Origin: Candidatus Melainabacteria bacterium
GTDB lineage: Bacteria; Cyanobacteriota; Vampirovibrionia; Obscuribacterales; Obscuribacteraceae
NCBI GenBank assembly: GCA_016212515.1
Contig: JACRFZ010000076.1
Location: forward strand, 1-64,000
Reading direction: 5' to 3'
Length of the DNA stretch: 64,000 bases
This document shows, in pieces, positions 27,231-35,112 of the stretch. The translations under genes and the position numbers were made by a program. Under the pieces are notes generated by a model. The model was not told the origin of the DNA. It saw only the letters and a list, made by a program, of their open reading frames with translations, and did no database searches. Position 1 is the first letter of the stretch; the number at the start of each line of letters is the position of its first letter.

Positions 27231-28823
27231 ATGAAACTGCTCAAAGCCGCCTTTTTGCGTAAGAAGTCACCTTCTGACCTGGTGGCGGAAGCTGAAGGCG
27301 GTGAGCATGGACCCATGCACAAACATCTGGGGGCCTTCGACCTGATAGCCTTCGGAGTTGGTGCCACAATCGGCTCCGGTATCTTCGCTCTTACAGGCAC
27401 AGCCGCTGCCGGGCAGGTCTCTCTTCACCACGACTGGTGGTCCACCCCCCTCACCAATTTCTTACTTGGTTCTACCCTGGGGCGGGAAGGGGCGGGACCG
27501 GCCATAGTCATTTCCTTCATTCTGGCTGCCATGGCTTGCGGTCTGGCTGCTCTTTGCTATGCGGAGTTAGCCAGCATGATACCGGTATCCGGCTCCGCCT
27601 ACACCTTTGCCTATGCCAGCCTGGGCGAAGTTATCGCCTGGATTATCGGCTGGGATTTGATTCTGGAATATGCCGTAGGCAATGTGGCCGTAGCCGTCAG
27701 TTGGAGCGATCACTTTCTGCATCTGGTGCACGGAATGACCGGCCACGGTCTGCCTCTCTGGCTCACGGCCGACACCACCACTGCCCTGGCTCGTATCGCC
27801 GATCGGGCCTCCCCTCAGAACGCTCTTTATTCAAGCTTTGACCTGCCTCAATTGTTTGGGCACCCCTTCGCCGTCAATTTACCCGCTTTGCTCATCGTGG
27901 CCGCCGTCACCTGGGTACTTGTGGTGGGCATCAAGGAAAGCGCCCGGGCCAATAGCATTGCCGTAGCCGTGAAGGTATTGGTAGTGCTCTTCTTCATTAT
28001 CTATGGTGCCAGCCTGGTTAAGCCTGAAAACTGGGTGCCCTTCGCCCCCAACGGTTTATCAGGCATCATGGGCGGTGCAGCCATTGTCTTTTTCTCCTTT
28101 ATCGGTTTCGACGCTGTTTCATCTACGGCGGAGGAGACCAAGAATCCGCAGAAAGATATGCCCATCGGCATGATTGGCTCCCTGCTTAGCTGTACTTTCC
28201 TCTATGCCGCAGTCTCTCTGGTTTTGACCGGCATTATGCCCTACCAGAAATATGCCAACGACGCCGCCCCGGTGGCCACAGCCATGGCACAGGGCGGCAA
28301 TGCCTGGGCTTATCTGATAGTGACCATCGGCGCCCTGGCCGGCATGACCTCCGTCTTATTGGTCTTCCAACTAGGTCAGCCGAGAATCTTCATGGCTATG
28401 GCCAGAGACAGACTCTTGCCCGCCTTCTTTGCCAAACTTCATCCCCACTACCGCACGCCCTTCATACCCACCATTTTGACAGGGCTTCTGGTCGGTGTTT
28501 CTTCTTTGCTTATCGACATCGGACAGGCGGCAGAGCTTACCAATATCGGTACCCTGGCTGCTTTCATCATTGTCTGCGCCGGTGTGATTCTTTTGCGCAA
28601 GACCGAGCCTGATGTGCACCGCCCCTTCAAATGTCCTCTGGTGCCGCTTGTACCGGCTCTCGGTATCGCTTCCTGTTTCCTGCTTATGCTTTCGCTGCCG
28701 GTTGTTACATGGATACGCTTCATTGCCTGGATGGCTCTAGGTTTTGCCATCTATTTTCTCTATGGCTTCAGAAAGACGACTCAGGCGGCAAACGCCAAAA
28801 TGATGCTTGAAGATAATTCTTGA
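27231..28823 (+). CDS. APC-family amino-acid permease
   Basis: A 530-residue transporter with about 12-13 membrane helices. The N-terminal segment HKHLGAFDLIAFGVGATIGSGIF is the substrate-site motif of the APC superfamily. FFSFIGFDAVSSTAEETKNP in helix 6-8 and the length place it nearest the cationic amino-acid transporter/YfnA branch. The real substrate cannot be read from sequence. Its ATG lies 14 bases after the giant S55 gene, so the two may be cotranscribed, though no joint role is apparent. Confidence 0.88.
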   Translation: MKLLKAAFLRKKSPSDLVAEAEGGEHGPMHKHLGAFDLIAFGVGATIGSGIFALTGTAAAGQVSLHHDWWSTPLTNFLLGSTLGREGAGPAIVISFILAAMACGLAALCYAELASMIPVSGSAYTFAYASLGEVIAWIIGWDLILEYAVGNVAVAVSWSDHFLHLVHGMTGHGLPLWLTADTTTALARIADRASPQNALYSSFDLPQLFGHPFAVNLPALLIVAAVTWVLVVGIKESARANSIAVAVKVLVVLFFIIYGASLVKPENWVPFAPNGLSGIMGGAAIVFFSFIGFDAVSSTAEETKNPQKDMPIGMIGSLLSCTFLYAAVSLVLTGIMPYQKYANDAAPVATAMAQGGNAWAYLIVTIGALAGMTSVLLVFQLGQPRIFMAMARDRLLPAFFAKLHPHYRTPFIPTILTGLLVGVSSLLIDIGQAAELTNIGTLAAFIIVCAGVILLRKTEPDVHRPFKCPLVPLVPALGIASCFLLMLSLPVVTWIRFIAWMALGFAIYFLYGFRKTTQAANAKMMLEDNS

Positions 28824-28978
28824 GACGTAGTTCTTTAGAATGGTGCAAAATTGCGGCTTTTGTGCCACAGTGTTAGTAACCGCAGGATCTCCAGTGAGAA
28901 GGGCTAGTGATAGACCTTACCGAGGGCAGCACCGGACCTGCGTCCAATTGCAATCTTTGAACTTGGTCTGATAAGTAT

Positions 28979-30226
28979 CTACTTGTGCTTATCGAGCCAT
29001 TCATCGAGGAACTTGCCCAAGAGGTTCCCTTCCTCTTTGCCCTGTTTATCAACTATGGTCCAGTCTAAGACCTGGTCTTCCTGCACATTGAGCGGCGCGC
29101 CGTACTTGTAGTTGGAGAGTCTGACATGATTGGACAGTTTTCCCGAGATTTTGTTGCCCTGCCACTTCAGTACTTTGACGAATACTCTTTCTTTGCCTTC
29201 CGGTCCGCTCAAGGTAGTTGTTACTGCCAGAAAACTACCTGAAGGCAAGCCTTTGAGAAATCGAGCCTTGACCTGGGGCAGGCTTTTTCTGGCCTTGGCC
29301 GTGAGGGGTGCAAGCTTGGCTTTCAGTTCAGGGCTTTCTTCCACAACTCTATCGGGGGGCGGATTGCTTGTGACAAAACCCAGTTTGCGAGCGAGAAATA
29401 AGTCGGATAGTGCTTTCTCTTTCTCGCCCAGGCGGTCATAGGCCGCACCGCGCATGAAGACGGCTGAAGCCTTCAATTTGGCATCGCTGCTTTTTTCTAT
29501 GGCCAGTGTCAGCTCTTTAATTGACTCTTTGAATTTGTTTTGGAAGAAAAGGCAACCACCCTTTCTTTTGTGGATACCGTCCAATAGCTCCTGGGGCATG
29601 GGTCGGGTCAGCACATAATCACAGTCGGCGATGGCTTTATCGTATTCTTTCAAGTCAGCCAGCACATTAGCTCTCATGGCTCTGGCAAAGGTAGTCTGGG
29701 TGTCGTCCTTAGAAAGTTCGATGGCTTTGTCAAAATCAGCCAGGGCTTCCTTGCTCTTGCCCATTTGACTGTAAACAGAGCCGCGATTACTGAAGACATA
29801 GGGCTCATTTGCCCCGGCTTCAATGGCGCTGGTGAAGTCGGCAAGGGCCTGCTCCGGCTTGCCGGTGAGGGTATTTATCAGCCCCCGGTAGCTCAAAGCT
29901 TCCTTATACTTGGGCAAGAGCTTCAGGCTCTCATCGATATCGGCACGAGCCCCCGGCATGTCACGGTTTTCAAATTCAACCATGGCTCTCAGGTAGAGGG
30001 CTTTAGCCTTTTGGTTCGGCTCCAGAGTGGACTCCGAAAGAATTACCTTGAGGCGCTCCAATAGGCTCTTGTAATCGTCTGCCTCCAGCGTCTTGGTTTC
30101 GTGTCTTTTGAGGCTGCCCTCGATTTGATCGAGTTCGGCTAAGACTTTATCTTTAGCCTCTTCACTCAATGCCGGCGCGACGCCGAAGAGTAGCAGGCAT
30201 GCAAAAATGGGTAGAATTGCTCTCAT
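28979..30226 (-). CDS. Secreted TPR protein with DUF2314-like C-terminus
   Basis: A 415-residue protein with a signal peptide (to about residue 21). TPR repeats from about residue 55 to 290 (GLINTLTGKPEQALADFTSA, NRGSVYSQMGKSKEALADFD) are typical. The C-terminal about 100 residues (ARFLKGLPSGSFLAVTTTLS, then GKLSNHVRLSNYKYGAPLNV and VLDWTIVDKQGKEEGN) resemble DUF2314, a small fold seen in uncharacterised bacterial proteins. TPRs suggest a scaffold in the periplasm. It converges on the permease with 155 bases between. Confidence 0.75.
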   Translation of the reverse strand: MRAILPIFACLLLFGVAPALSEEAKDKVLAELDQIEGSLKRHETKTLEADDYKSLLERLKVILSESTLEPNQKAKALYLRAMVEFENRDMPGARADIDESLKLLPKYKEALSYRGLINTLTGKPEQALADFTSAIEAGANEPYVFSNRGSVYSQMGKSKEALADFDKAIELSKDDTQTTFARAMRANVLADLKEYDKAIADCDYVLTRPMPQELLDGIHKRKGGCLFFQNKFKESIKELTLAIEKSSDAKLKASAVFMRGAAYDRLGEKEKALSDLFLARKLGFVTSNPPPDRVVEESPELKAKLAPLTAKARKSLPQVKARFLKGLPSGSFLAVTTTLSGPEGKERVFVKVLKWQGNKISGKLSNHVRLSNYKYGAPLNVQEDQVLDWTIVDKQGKEEGNLLGKFLDEWLDKHK

Positions 30227-30494
30227 CGCTATATTTTACACAAATCCGGTCTTGGAAAAGTTATCCATCAGGTGATCGACGAATTCGATTGGACTCCAGG
30301 AATGCATAGGGGCGTCTTTGTCAGCAGGGAAGCCATTGCATAGACTATTTTATTTGGGCATGTAAGGTAAGTCGAGCTGAGAAGCGGTAATTTGATTCAA
30401 TCGGAGTTACCCGTGACAATAAAGCTACAGGGCCCTGGAGGCTGAAACCATCGACAACAAGCAAATTCTCGCATTAGTCTCCGCGCTTGCTCCA
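30227..30494. other. Intergenic region at the edge of an accessory stretch
   Basis: About 270 bases between divergent genes; it should hold the promoter of the TPR gene. It contains GGAGG at 30437-30441, which is eight bases before an ATC codon in frame with the next gene. No RNA gene was recognised. Confidence 0.45.
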
Positions 30495-30890
30495 GTGTAT
30501 CGAGATTTCATAAGTCTTGCAGTGGAAAAGAAGTATGAGGCATTAACACAACGGGTTCCCATCGGCTTTACTGCTCAGGAGTTTCATGAGGCATTGCTGG
30601 ACTGGCTGGGAACTGACGACCTTGCCACACCACCAGAGGAGGCCTTCTTTGACTTTGAGTATGAGGATGATAACTGCACCTGCAGTTCACCTGGAGTTCC
30701 AGTTCCTTCCAATGAGCCCGATCACTCTATTCAAATTATTCCCGCAGATGATCGACTGGAACGGTTTCTCTGCCATATGTATCTCTGGGCAAAAAAAGCG
30801 ACAAGAACTGACTTGTCTGTGATTATGACTGTCTCCAACCCGGCAAATGGTCCGATGCAAGTGTTCGATGTTGATATGCTGGTGATGTAA
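30495..30890 (+). CDS. Small acidic protein, DUF7668-like end
   Basis: At least 131 residues. The C-terminal segment (WAKKATRTDLSVIMTVSN, then MQVFDVDMLVM) resembles the end of DUF7668-type small domains; this is a memory-based and weak match. The rest is acidic with a CTCSSP patch. The GTG at 30495 has no ribosome-binding site, whereas GGAGG lies eight bases before an in-frame ATC at 30450, which would add 15 residues (IDNKQILALVSALAP). The ORF is open from 30423 onwards. Its AT-richer composition differs from the surrounding genes, and it may be an orphan immunity-type gene. Confidence 0.5.
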   Translation: MYRDFISLAVEKKYEALTQRVPIGFTAQEFHEALLDWLGTDDLATPPEEAFFDFEYEDDNCTCSSPGVPVPSNEPDHSIQIIPADDRLERFLCHMYLWAKKATRTDLSVIMTVSNPANGPMQVFDVDMLVM

Positions 30891-31254
30891 GCATTTAGGG
30901 AGGCGCTGCCAAGTTGACTTGACTTGGCTCGAATGGTTCCCTCATCAGCGATGCCGGTATTGCTTCTGACTAAGTACGCATACTATTTGACGAAAAGGCT
31001 TCGTACAGTAACCTTAACGAGCTGGTGTCTGTCGGGTTTTGTGACTTGGGTATTCGCGGATTTGGGCGCTTGCTTGTGTATTCGCATGAATTTGGCCGCC
31101 GTTTTGAACCCGTTCACGACCGGGTTTCCAGTTATGAATCCAATGCGGCACGTTCCGTTTCCGCCGATATTGTTTTGGAGCGAGTTGTTGAGGTCCAAAT
31201 GAGTGCTCGTTGTCTCAAGTACGACTATATACGGGCAAAAGTTGCACCAGCAGT
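30891..31254. other. AT-richer intergenic stretch, no supported gene
   Basis: About 360 bases. Open frames exist on both strands (for example 30924-31202 plus and 30983-31330 minus), but none has a ribosome-binding site, coherent composition or family resemblance, and they overlap each other. I take this as noncoding or degraded accessory DNA. Confidence 0.4.
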
Positions 31255-31602
31255 TCAAAGCGAAATAGCCTTGCCTGTTGATTCTTGCTCCTTCAAGACC
31301 TTTTTGCAAGCATCGATGCAGTCTTCGCAAATTAGAAACTCAGACAAAGCAACGACTCTGACCTTGAAGTCAGCGTGGGGAACAATAATATCTGCGCAAA
31401 TAGGGCAGGTTGAATCAGAAAAAACGACTGGATTGTCCGCCGCGGCTAGGAGTTTTTCTGCATGCAAGAGGCATGCCATGCAAATACTTGTGCCCGCTAT
31501 TACTAGAAGCTGCAATCTGGTGTTTACTACTGTCTTACAGCGGGTGCATTGATTGACCTCTGATTTAATTTCTAATTCAGGTCGCATTTTCTGATTTGCC
31601 AT
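31255..31602 (-). CDS. Small zinc-finger protein, ClpX-like C4 finger
   Basis: About 115 residues with two CxxC pairs. The first pair lies at CTRC...CMAC. The second, CPIC...CEDC followed by IDACKKVL, resembles the C4 zinc finger at the N-terminus of ClpX (CxxC...CxxCI). I prefer the ATG at 31602 because a TATAAT box lies just upstream (31638-31643). Longer forms from 31626 or 31659 would begin inside or before that box. There is no ClpX AAA domain, so it could be a stand-alone adaptor or DNA- or protein-binding finger. It lies in the accessory stretch. Confidence 0.5.
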   Translation of the reverse strand: MANQKMRPELEIKSEVNQCTRCKTVVNTRLQLLVIAGTSICMACLLHAEKLLAAADNPVVFSDSTCPICADIIVPHADFKVRVVALSEFLICEDCIDACKKVLKEQESTGKAISL

Positions 31603-31734
31603 TCGTCTTTTGTTTCTTGCTTGCATCACATTTTGATTATAGCGCTGGTGCCACTTCAAGCTCCATGTTCTCTATGAAAGTGATAAGCTGAGAGAGCGTA
31701 AAAGGTATTCTCGGGATTAGGTGGGTTCAAGAAC

Positions 31735-31887
31735 ATGCCTCATCAATTGGACGGTGTTAGGGTTCCCGTGCAGTCTCTGGAGCGTGTTGTCCCTAACTTT
31801 GGTACATCAGCTAAGCAGCAAGCTTTACTTCTGACTGTCAATAACGCCCCTGCTGGTGTTAAGATCAATATTCACGTTCGACCCTGA
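31735..31887 (+). CDS. 50-residue ORF, possible toxin-tail remnant
   Basis: A 50-codon frame starts at ATG 31735 (MPHQLDGVRVPVQSLE...) and ends in KINIHVRP. It overlaps the next gene by 32 bases in another frame. Its position just ahead of an immunity-like gene is the layout of a polymorphic-toxin C-terminus followed by its immunity gene, but the body of a toxin is missing: an in-frame stop lies 33 bases upstream. It may be a remnant or a spurious ORF. Confidence 0.3.
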   Translation: MPHQLDGVRVPVQSLERVVPNFGTSAKQQALLLTVNNAPAGVKINIHVRP

Positions 31888-32371
31888 ATCTTGCAAGGTA
31901 GCAGTGCGAGACAGAACCGTTGCGGTTTTGCTTTTCAATAGGCGACTATTCATTCAACCATTTTCCTATACTGGGCTTGACACCCAAAGTCGGGTTGCCT
32001 TCGGCGATCCAGTGGTGTGCGATGTTTCTGATACGGAGATTGGAAAGGGAGTGCTCAAGGCTTTCAATTCTTGTCTTGAGAACAAATCATTTCCATTATT
32101 CAGGAGTGAATATGCTGAGTATCAAGCCGGACTCCTTCGAGAAAGTGGCTGTACCTCGGTAAATGGTGTATGGTCACGTGCTCTTCAGATAGACGTCCGT
32201 GAGAAAGATGGTGGTATTGAAGTTTCGTTTATTCCTTCAGCACAATCAAACACCAAATTTGCTAAGCCATCTTTCCAAGAGATTGTTATCCAGTGTTCCG
32301 CTGATCCAGATGAAATTACTTCGACGATCAAGCAGGTTCTATCTCTAGTAGTTGGCGCAAAGAAACCTTGA
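31856..32371 (+). CDS. Possible CdiI-like (DUF1436) immunity protein
   Basis: A 171-residue soluble protein beginning with GTG. The order RLFIQPFSYTGLD, VCDVSDTEIGKGVLKAFNSC, a middle GCTSVNGVWSRALQIDV and a final IVIQCSADPDEITSTIKQVL resembles the DUF1436 family, which includes immunity proteins of contact-dependent growth-inhibition systems. The resemblance is from pattern memory. It overlaps a 50-codon ORF and no CdiA or CdiB is in the window, so if it is an immunity gene it is an orphan. Composition is AT-richer than core genes. Confidence 0.45.
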   Translation: MLRSIFTFDPESCKVAVRDRTVAVLLFNRRLFIQPFSYTGLDTQSRVAFGDPVVCDVSDTEIGKGVLKAFNSCLENKSFPLFRSEYAEYQAGLLRESGCTSVNGVWSRALQIDVREKDGGIEVSFIPSAQSNTKFAKPSFQEIVIQCSADPDEITSTIKQVLSLVVGAKKP

Positions 32372-32679
32372 TGAACCCTACAAAAAAGATACTCAGTAGA
32401 AAAAAACTTGTAGTTTGCTTCATAGTGTTAGTGAATCACAATCCCCTTTGAAATTTGCCCGGTGGATAGCTAAGGGACTCCTGGTTCGGCGAATGTTTCC
32501 ATTTTCTATACCAGCTTCTTCCTCACCTCAACTAGAAATACAGTCGACCTGCTGCGCGATAGCATTCCGGCTACGGAGGTTGCTGGAGAAGAGCAAGTTG
32601 CCTTTTCGCTGGCGTTGTCTAGAAAGAGCCAATAGCTCTTTAGTCAAAATCATGAAATCAAGGCCGGGCGAGCGAGAAA
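32372..32679. other. Intergenic region, nothing recognised
   Basis: About 300 bases between the immunity-like gene and the convergent MarR gene. No hairpin with a T-tract, RNA gene or convincing ORF was seen. One plus frame (32415-32729) is open but lacks a ribosome-binding site and overlaps marR. Confidence 0.4.
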
Positions 32680-33090
32680 CTAATCCGACATCAAGTCGAG
32701 TGCATCTACGAGTGCTGTGCGTGCCTTAGCATTGAGCTTACCGAGCCGTTTTTGCAGTGCTACTTCCAGCAATTCATAGCCACGGTTAAGGGCAGCGCGA
32801 CCGGTTTTGGTCAGGGTCAATTTAAACTTGCGCAGATCCTGTTTGTCGGTTTCGCGCTTGAGATAACCGGCTTTTTCCACGCGCTTGATCAAAAAGCTCA
32901 CAGTCGGTCCAGGCAAAAGCAAAGCACGTGCCAACTCAGCAGGATATGGGTTTTCGTCCACTGAGTAAAGCAAAAAGAACTCTTTGGGTTCAAGTTTGAG
33001 TTCTTCAAGTCCAGGCTCAAGATCCTCTATGAGGGTGTGCATGGCCCGCATAATTTTTAAGAATATGGCAAATGTCTCGGTATTTGTCAT
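32680..33090 (-). CDS. MarR-family transcriptional regulator
   Basis: A winged-helix regulator of about 136 residues. The LLYSVDENPYPAELARALLL helix pair, the recognition helix PGPTVSFLIKRVEKAGYLKR and the wing ETDKQDLRKFKLTLT are typical of MarR. I prefer ATG 33090 because AAGGCGG precedes it closely; ATG 33111 would add seven residues. It sits downstream of an aldo/keto reductase on the same strand. Two palindromes, one before its start and one before the reductase, are candidate operators. MarR proteins usually repress themselves and a neighbouring detoxification gene and release DNA on ligand or oxidation; the ligand here is unknown. Confidence 0.88.
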   Translation of the reverse strand: MTNTETFAIFLKIMRAMHTLIEDLEPGLEELKLEPKEFFLLYSVDENPYPAELARALLLPGPTVSFLIKRVEKAGYLKRETDKQDLRKFKLTLTKTGRAALNRGYELLEVALQKRLGKLNAKARTALVDALDLMSD

Positions 33091-33120
33091 AAGGCCGCCT
33101 TTGATACCCATTCAAAATAC

Positions 33121-33152
33121 CATGCAGCCAAGCTCTCTGTCTTGGCTGCATG
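33121..33152. promoter_or_regulatory. 12-bp inverted repeat before marR
   Basis: CATGCAGCCAAG, an eight-base loop and CTTGGCTGCATG form a perfect inverted repeat between the reductase stop and the marR start. It could be the reductase terminator (weak T-tract on the minus strand) or an operator for MarR autoregulation. Confidence 0.55.
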
Positions 33153-33203
33153 ACACAGATAGAGTCTCTTGATATGAGCCAGCCTATTGCAATGCCTGGT
33201 TCA

Positions 33204-34244
33204 TTACACCTCAATTAAATCGCGCATACCTGCATAAATCACCATGCGCGCCATGTCGTTATCAAAAAAGTCATGCGGAAATCCCATTTCAATCGAGCTT
33301 ACAGCCTGAAGACTATTCATATGAGTCTCGCTAAGCTTGACATCGAGACTGGCTAAGTTGTCTTCCAACTGACTGAGGCGCTTTGCTCCGAGTATCGGTA
33401 CGATATTGCTACTGGTCTGACGCAGCCAGCTTATTGCTACTTGCGACGGCGTGCAGCCTACCTCTTTGGCGATGCGCAAAACTTCTCTGACGATATTGTC
33501 TTTGCGCTCGCTGGGCCTGTGCATAGACTTAACCAGATCTGCTGTATATCTTGCATCGGTTTCTACATTTGATTGCAAATACTTGCCTGTGAGGGTTCCA
33601 CCATTTAGTGGTCCCCAGGCGGCAACAGTGAGATCGAAGTCTTTCGCCATAGGCAAAAGCTCTCGCTCGCAAGTTCGCTCAGCCAGCGAATATTCAATTT
33701 GCAAGCCGACAAATGGCGCCCAACCGCGCAGCTCAGCTATAGTATTGGCTTTGGCAACCACCCAGGCCGGGGCGTCGGAGATGCCCACATATAGCACTTT
33801 ACCAGAGCGCACTGCCGCATCCAGGGCCCTCATAACCTCCTCGGTTGAGGACATGAAATCCCAGGCATGTACCCAGTAAAGGTCGATGTAGTCGGTCTTA
33901 AGACGCTTGAGACTGGCATCGAGCGACTGCACTAGATTTTTGCGATGATTGCCGGAGCTATTGGGATCACCGGTGGGAAAGGAATTGGTGTATTTAGTAG
34001 CAAGCACAATGCGCTCGCGTTGCCCTTGCATAAAATCACCAAGGAAGCTTTCGCTAGTGCCGTGAGTATATAGATTGGCGGTATCGATGAAGTTACCACC
34101 AGCTTTGAGGAAGGCATCAAACATTTTGCGGCTTTCTTCTTTGCTGGCGCCGATGCCCGCGCCCCAATCCTCGCCAAAGGTCATGGCACCCAGGCAAAGT
34201 TCAGAGATCCTTACGCCAGTTCGTCCCAAAATTTTGTATTTCAT
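33204..34244 (-). CDS. Aldo/keto reductase
   Basis: A 346-residue NADPH-dependent oxidoreductase of the AKR fold. The catalytic tetrad residues are visible: Asp and Tyr in FIDTANLYTHGTSESFLG, Lys in LATKYTN and His in YWVHAWD. The C-terminal NADP-binding IVPILGAKRLSQLEDNLASL is intact. It has a divergent-style promoter with palindromes upstream and marR downstream, so it is probably regulated by that protein and may reduce reactive carbonyls. The specific substrate cannot be told. Confidence 0.92.
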   Translation of the reverse strand: MKYKILGRTGVRISELCLGAMTFGEDWGAGIGASKEESRKMFDAFLKAGGNFIDTANLYTHGTSESFLGDFMQGQRERIVLATKYTNSFPTGDPNSSGNHRKNLVQSLDASLKRLKTDYIDLYWVHAWDFMSSTEEVMRALDAAVRSGKVLYVGISDAPAWVVAKANTIAELRGWAPFVGLQIEYSLAERTCERELLPMAKDFDLTVAAWGPLNGGTLTGKYLQSNVETDARYTADLVKSMHRPSERKDNIVREVLRIAKEVGCTPSQVAISWLRQTSSNIVPILGAKRLSQLEDNLASLDVKLSETHMNSLQAVSSIEMGFPHDFFDNDMARMVIYAGMRDLIEV

Positions 34245-34291
34245 AAAAACAACCTCGTCCTATCTGACAAGATACATCTTATCGTAAATAC

Positions 34292-34318
34292 TTCAATATA
34301 GAACTATATTATATTGAA
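34292..34318 (-). promoter_or_regulatory. Candidate MarR operator upstream of AKR gene
   Basis: Two nested palindromes lie 48-74 bases before the reductase start: TTCAATATA...TATATTGAA (arms 34292-34300 and 34310-34318) and AATATAG-AA-CTATATT (34295-34310). AT-rich palindromes of 16-18 bases over a promoter are typical MarR binding sites. Confidence 0.6.
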
Positions 34319-34347
34319 TTGATTCAAATTAAAGTAGTTCGCCTTCG

Positions 34348-34524
34348 TTGAGCGACATTATTGCGAAGGCTGCGGCCCTTGCTGATGCGTTAGTATTGCC
34401 CCGTTTAGAACTTTATGAACTGTTTGCCGATCTTTCCAAAGCCCGCCAAGCTTTAGACCGACTTGTCCTTCGCTCCCTGGTCAAAAAGAAAGAGCCCCAG
34501 AAACTGAGGCTCTTTCCCTGTTAG
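34348..34524 (+). CDS. 58-codon helical ORF, possible gene remnant
   Basis: From TTG 34348 a 58-codon frame encodes a coherent helical peptide (LELYELFADLSKARQALDRL, then LVLRSLVKKKEP) that ends at TAG 34522-34524. It has no ribosome-binding site, and its 3' end forms the Hsp20 terminator hairpin. It may be a small gene, the remnant of a larger one, or chance. Confidence 0.25.
   Translation: MSDIIAKAAALADALVLPRLELYELFADLSKARQALDRLVLRSLVKKKEPQKLRLFPC
34484..34517 (-). terminator. Terminator of hsp20 transcript
   Basis: AAAGAGCC pairs with GGCTCTTT, with an inner CAG/CTG stem and AAA loop. On the minus strand it is followed by TTTCTTTTT, about 40 bases after the Hsp20 stop. Confidence 0.85.
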
Positions 34525-34555
34525 AGTGAGCGTCTTTTGAGACGGCAAGCTGAAG

Positions 34556-35065
34556 TTACTTGATGGTTACTTCTTTGGCTGAGCGCACTTCGGTTTTGTG
34601 GCTTCTCACTATGTGGGTCATATGGTTCTCGATTGAACCGGCTGAAACCGGGATGCGCAGTGCTGTTTCAGCTTTGGGAATGCTGATGAAGAGCAGACCG
34701 CGATCGAGGCGAGCTTCGATTTGCTCGGCCAGAATTTCGGTTTCGAATTCGAATTCACGAACCATCAAAGTGGTGGGCAACTCTTTGCGCAGGTAGGTGG
34801 CGCGCTCCTGGAACATAGCAGGTGTGCGCTTGGCGATGACTGTGAGGTAGTTCTCTTCTACTTTCACTTCAATGTCATCCAGCACTACGCCCGGAAGAGC
34901 GAGCTCGAGGATGAACTGGTCATCGAGTTCGAGCACGTCTGCACAGGGAACATCCCAGCCTTTGTGCTGAAGGGTTTCGGTCTCGAAACCATATCCATAA
35001 TAGGAGCGGTTCAAGTGATTTCTCCAGGGTGAGTTGTATTCCTTGAGTGTGCGATTGTAAAACAT
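34556..35065 (-). CDS. Small heat-shock protein Hsp20/alpha-crystallin
   Basis: A 169-residue holdase that keeps unfolded proteins soluble. The alpha-crystallin domain begins near residue 40 (PCADVLELDDQFILELALPG), contains VKVEENYLTVIAKR, and ends with ARLDRGLLFISIPKAE, where the canonical A-x-x-x-n-GvL motif is recognisable. The C-terminal IxI-type tail is less clear (LRIPVSAG). The start at 35065 follows AAGGAGAATTA. Its roughly 150-base leader folds into a multi-stem RNA candidate, and a strong terminator closes the gene. Confidence 0.88.
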   Translation of the reverse strand: MFYNRTLKEYNSPWRNHLNRSYYGYGFETETLQHKGWDVPCADVLELDDQFILELALPGVVLDDIEVKVEENYLTVIAKRTPAMFQERATYLRKELPTTLMVREFEFETEILAEQIEARLDRGLLFISIPKAETALRIPVSAGSIENHMTHIVRSHKTEVRSAKEVTIK

Positions 35066-35112
35066 CAGGTTAATTCTCCTTGCGGATATCCTTTGTGATT
35101 AATTGAAAGGGC

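Noticed and set aside
31025-31552. 175-codon plus-strand ORF over the zinc-finger gene
   Set aside because: It overlaps most of the minus-strand zinc-finger gene, which has ordered CxxC pairs and a promoter box. The plus frame shows no motif.
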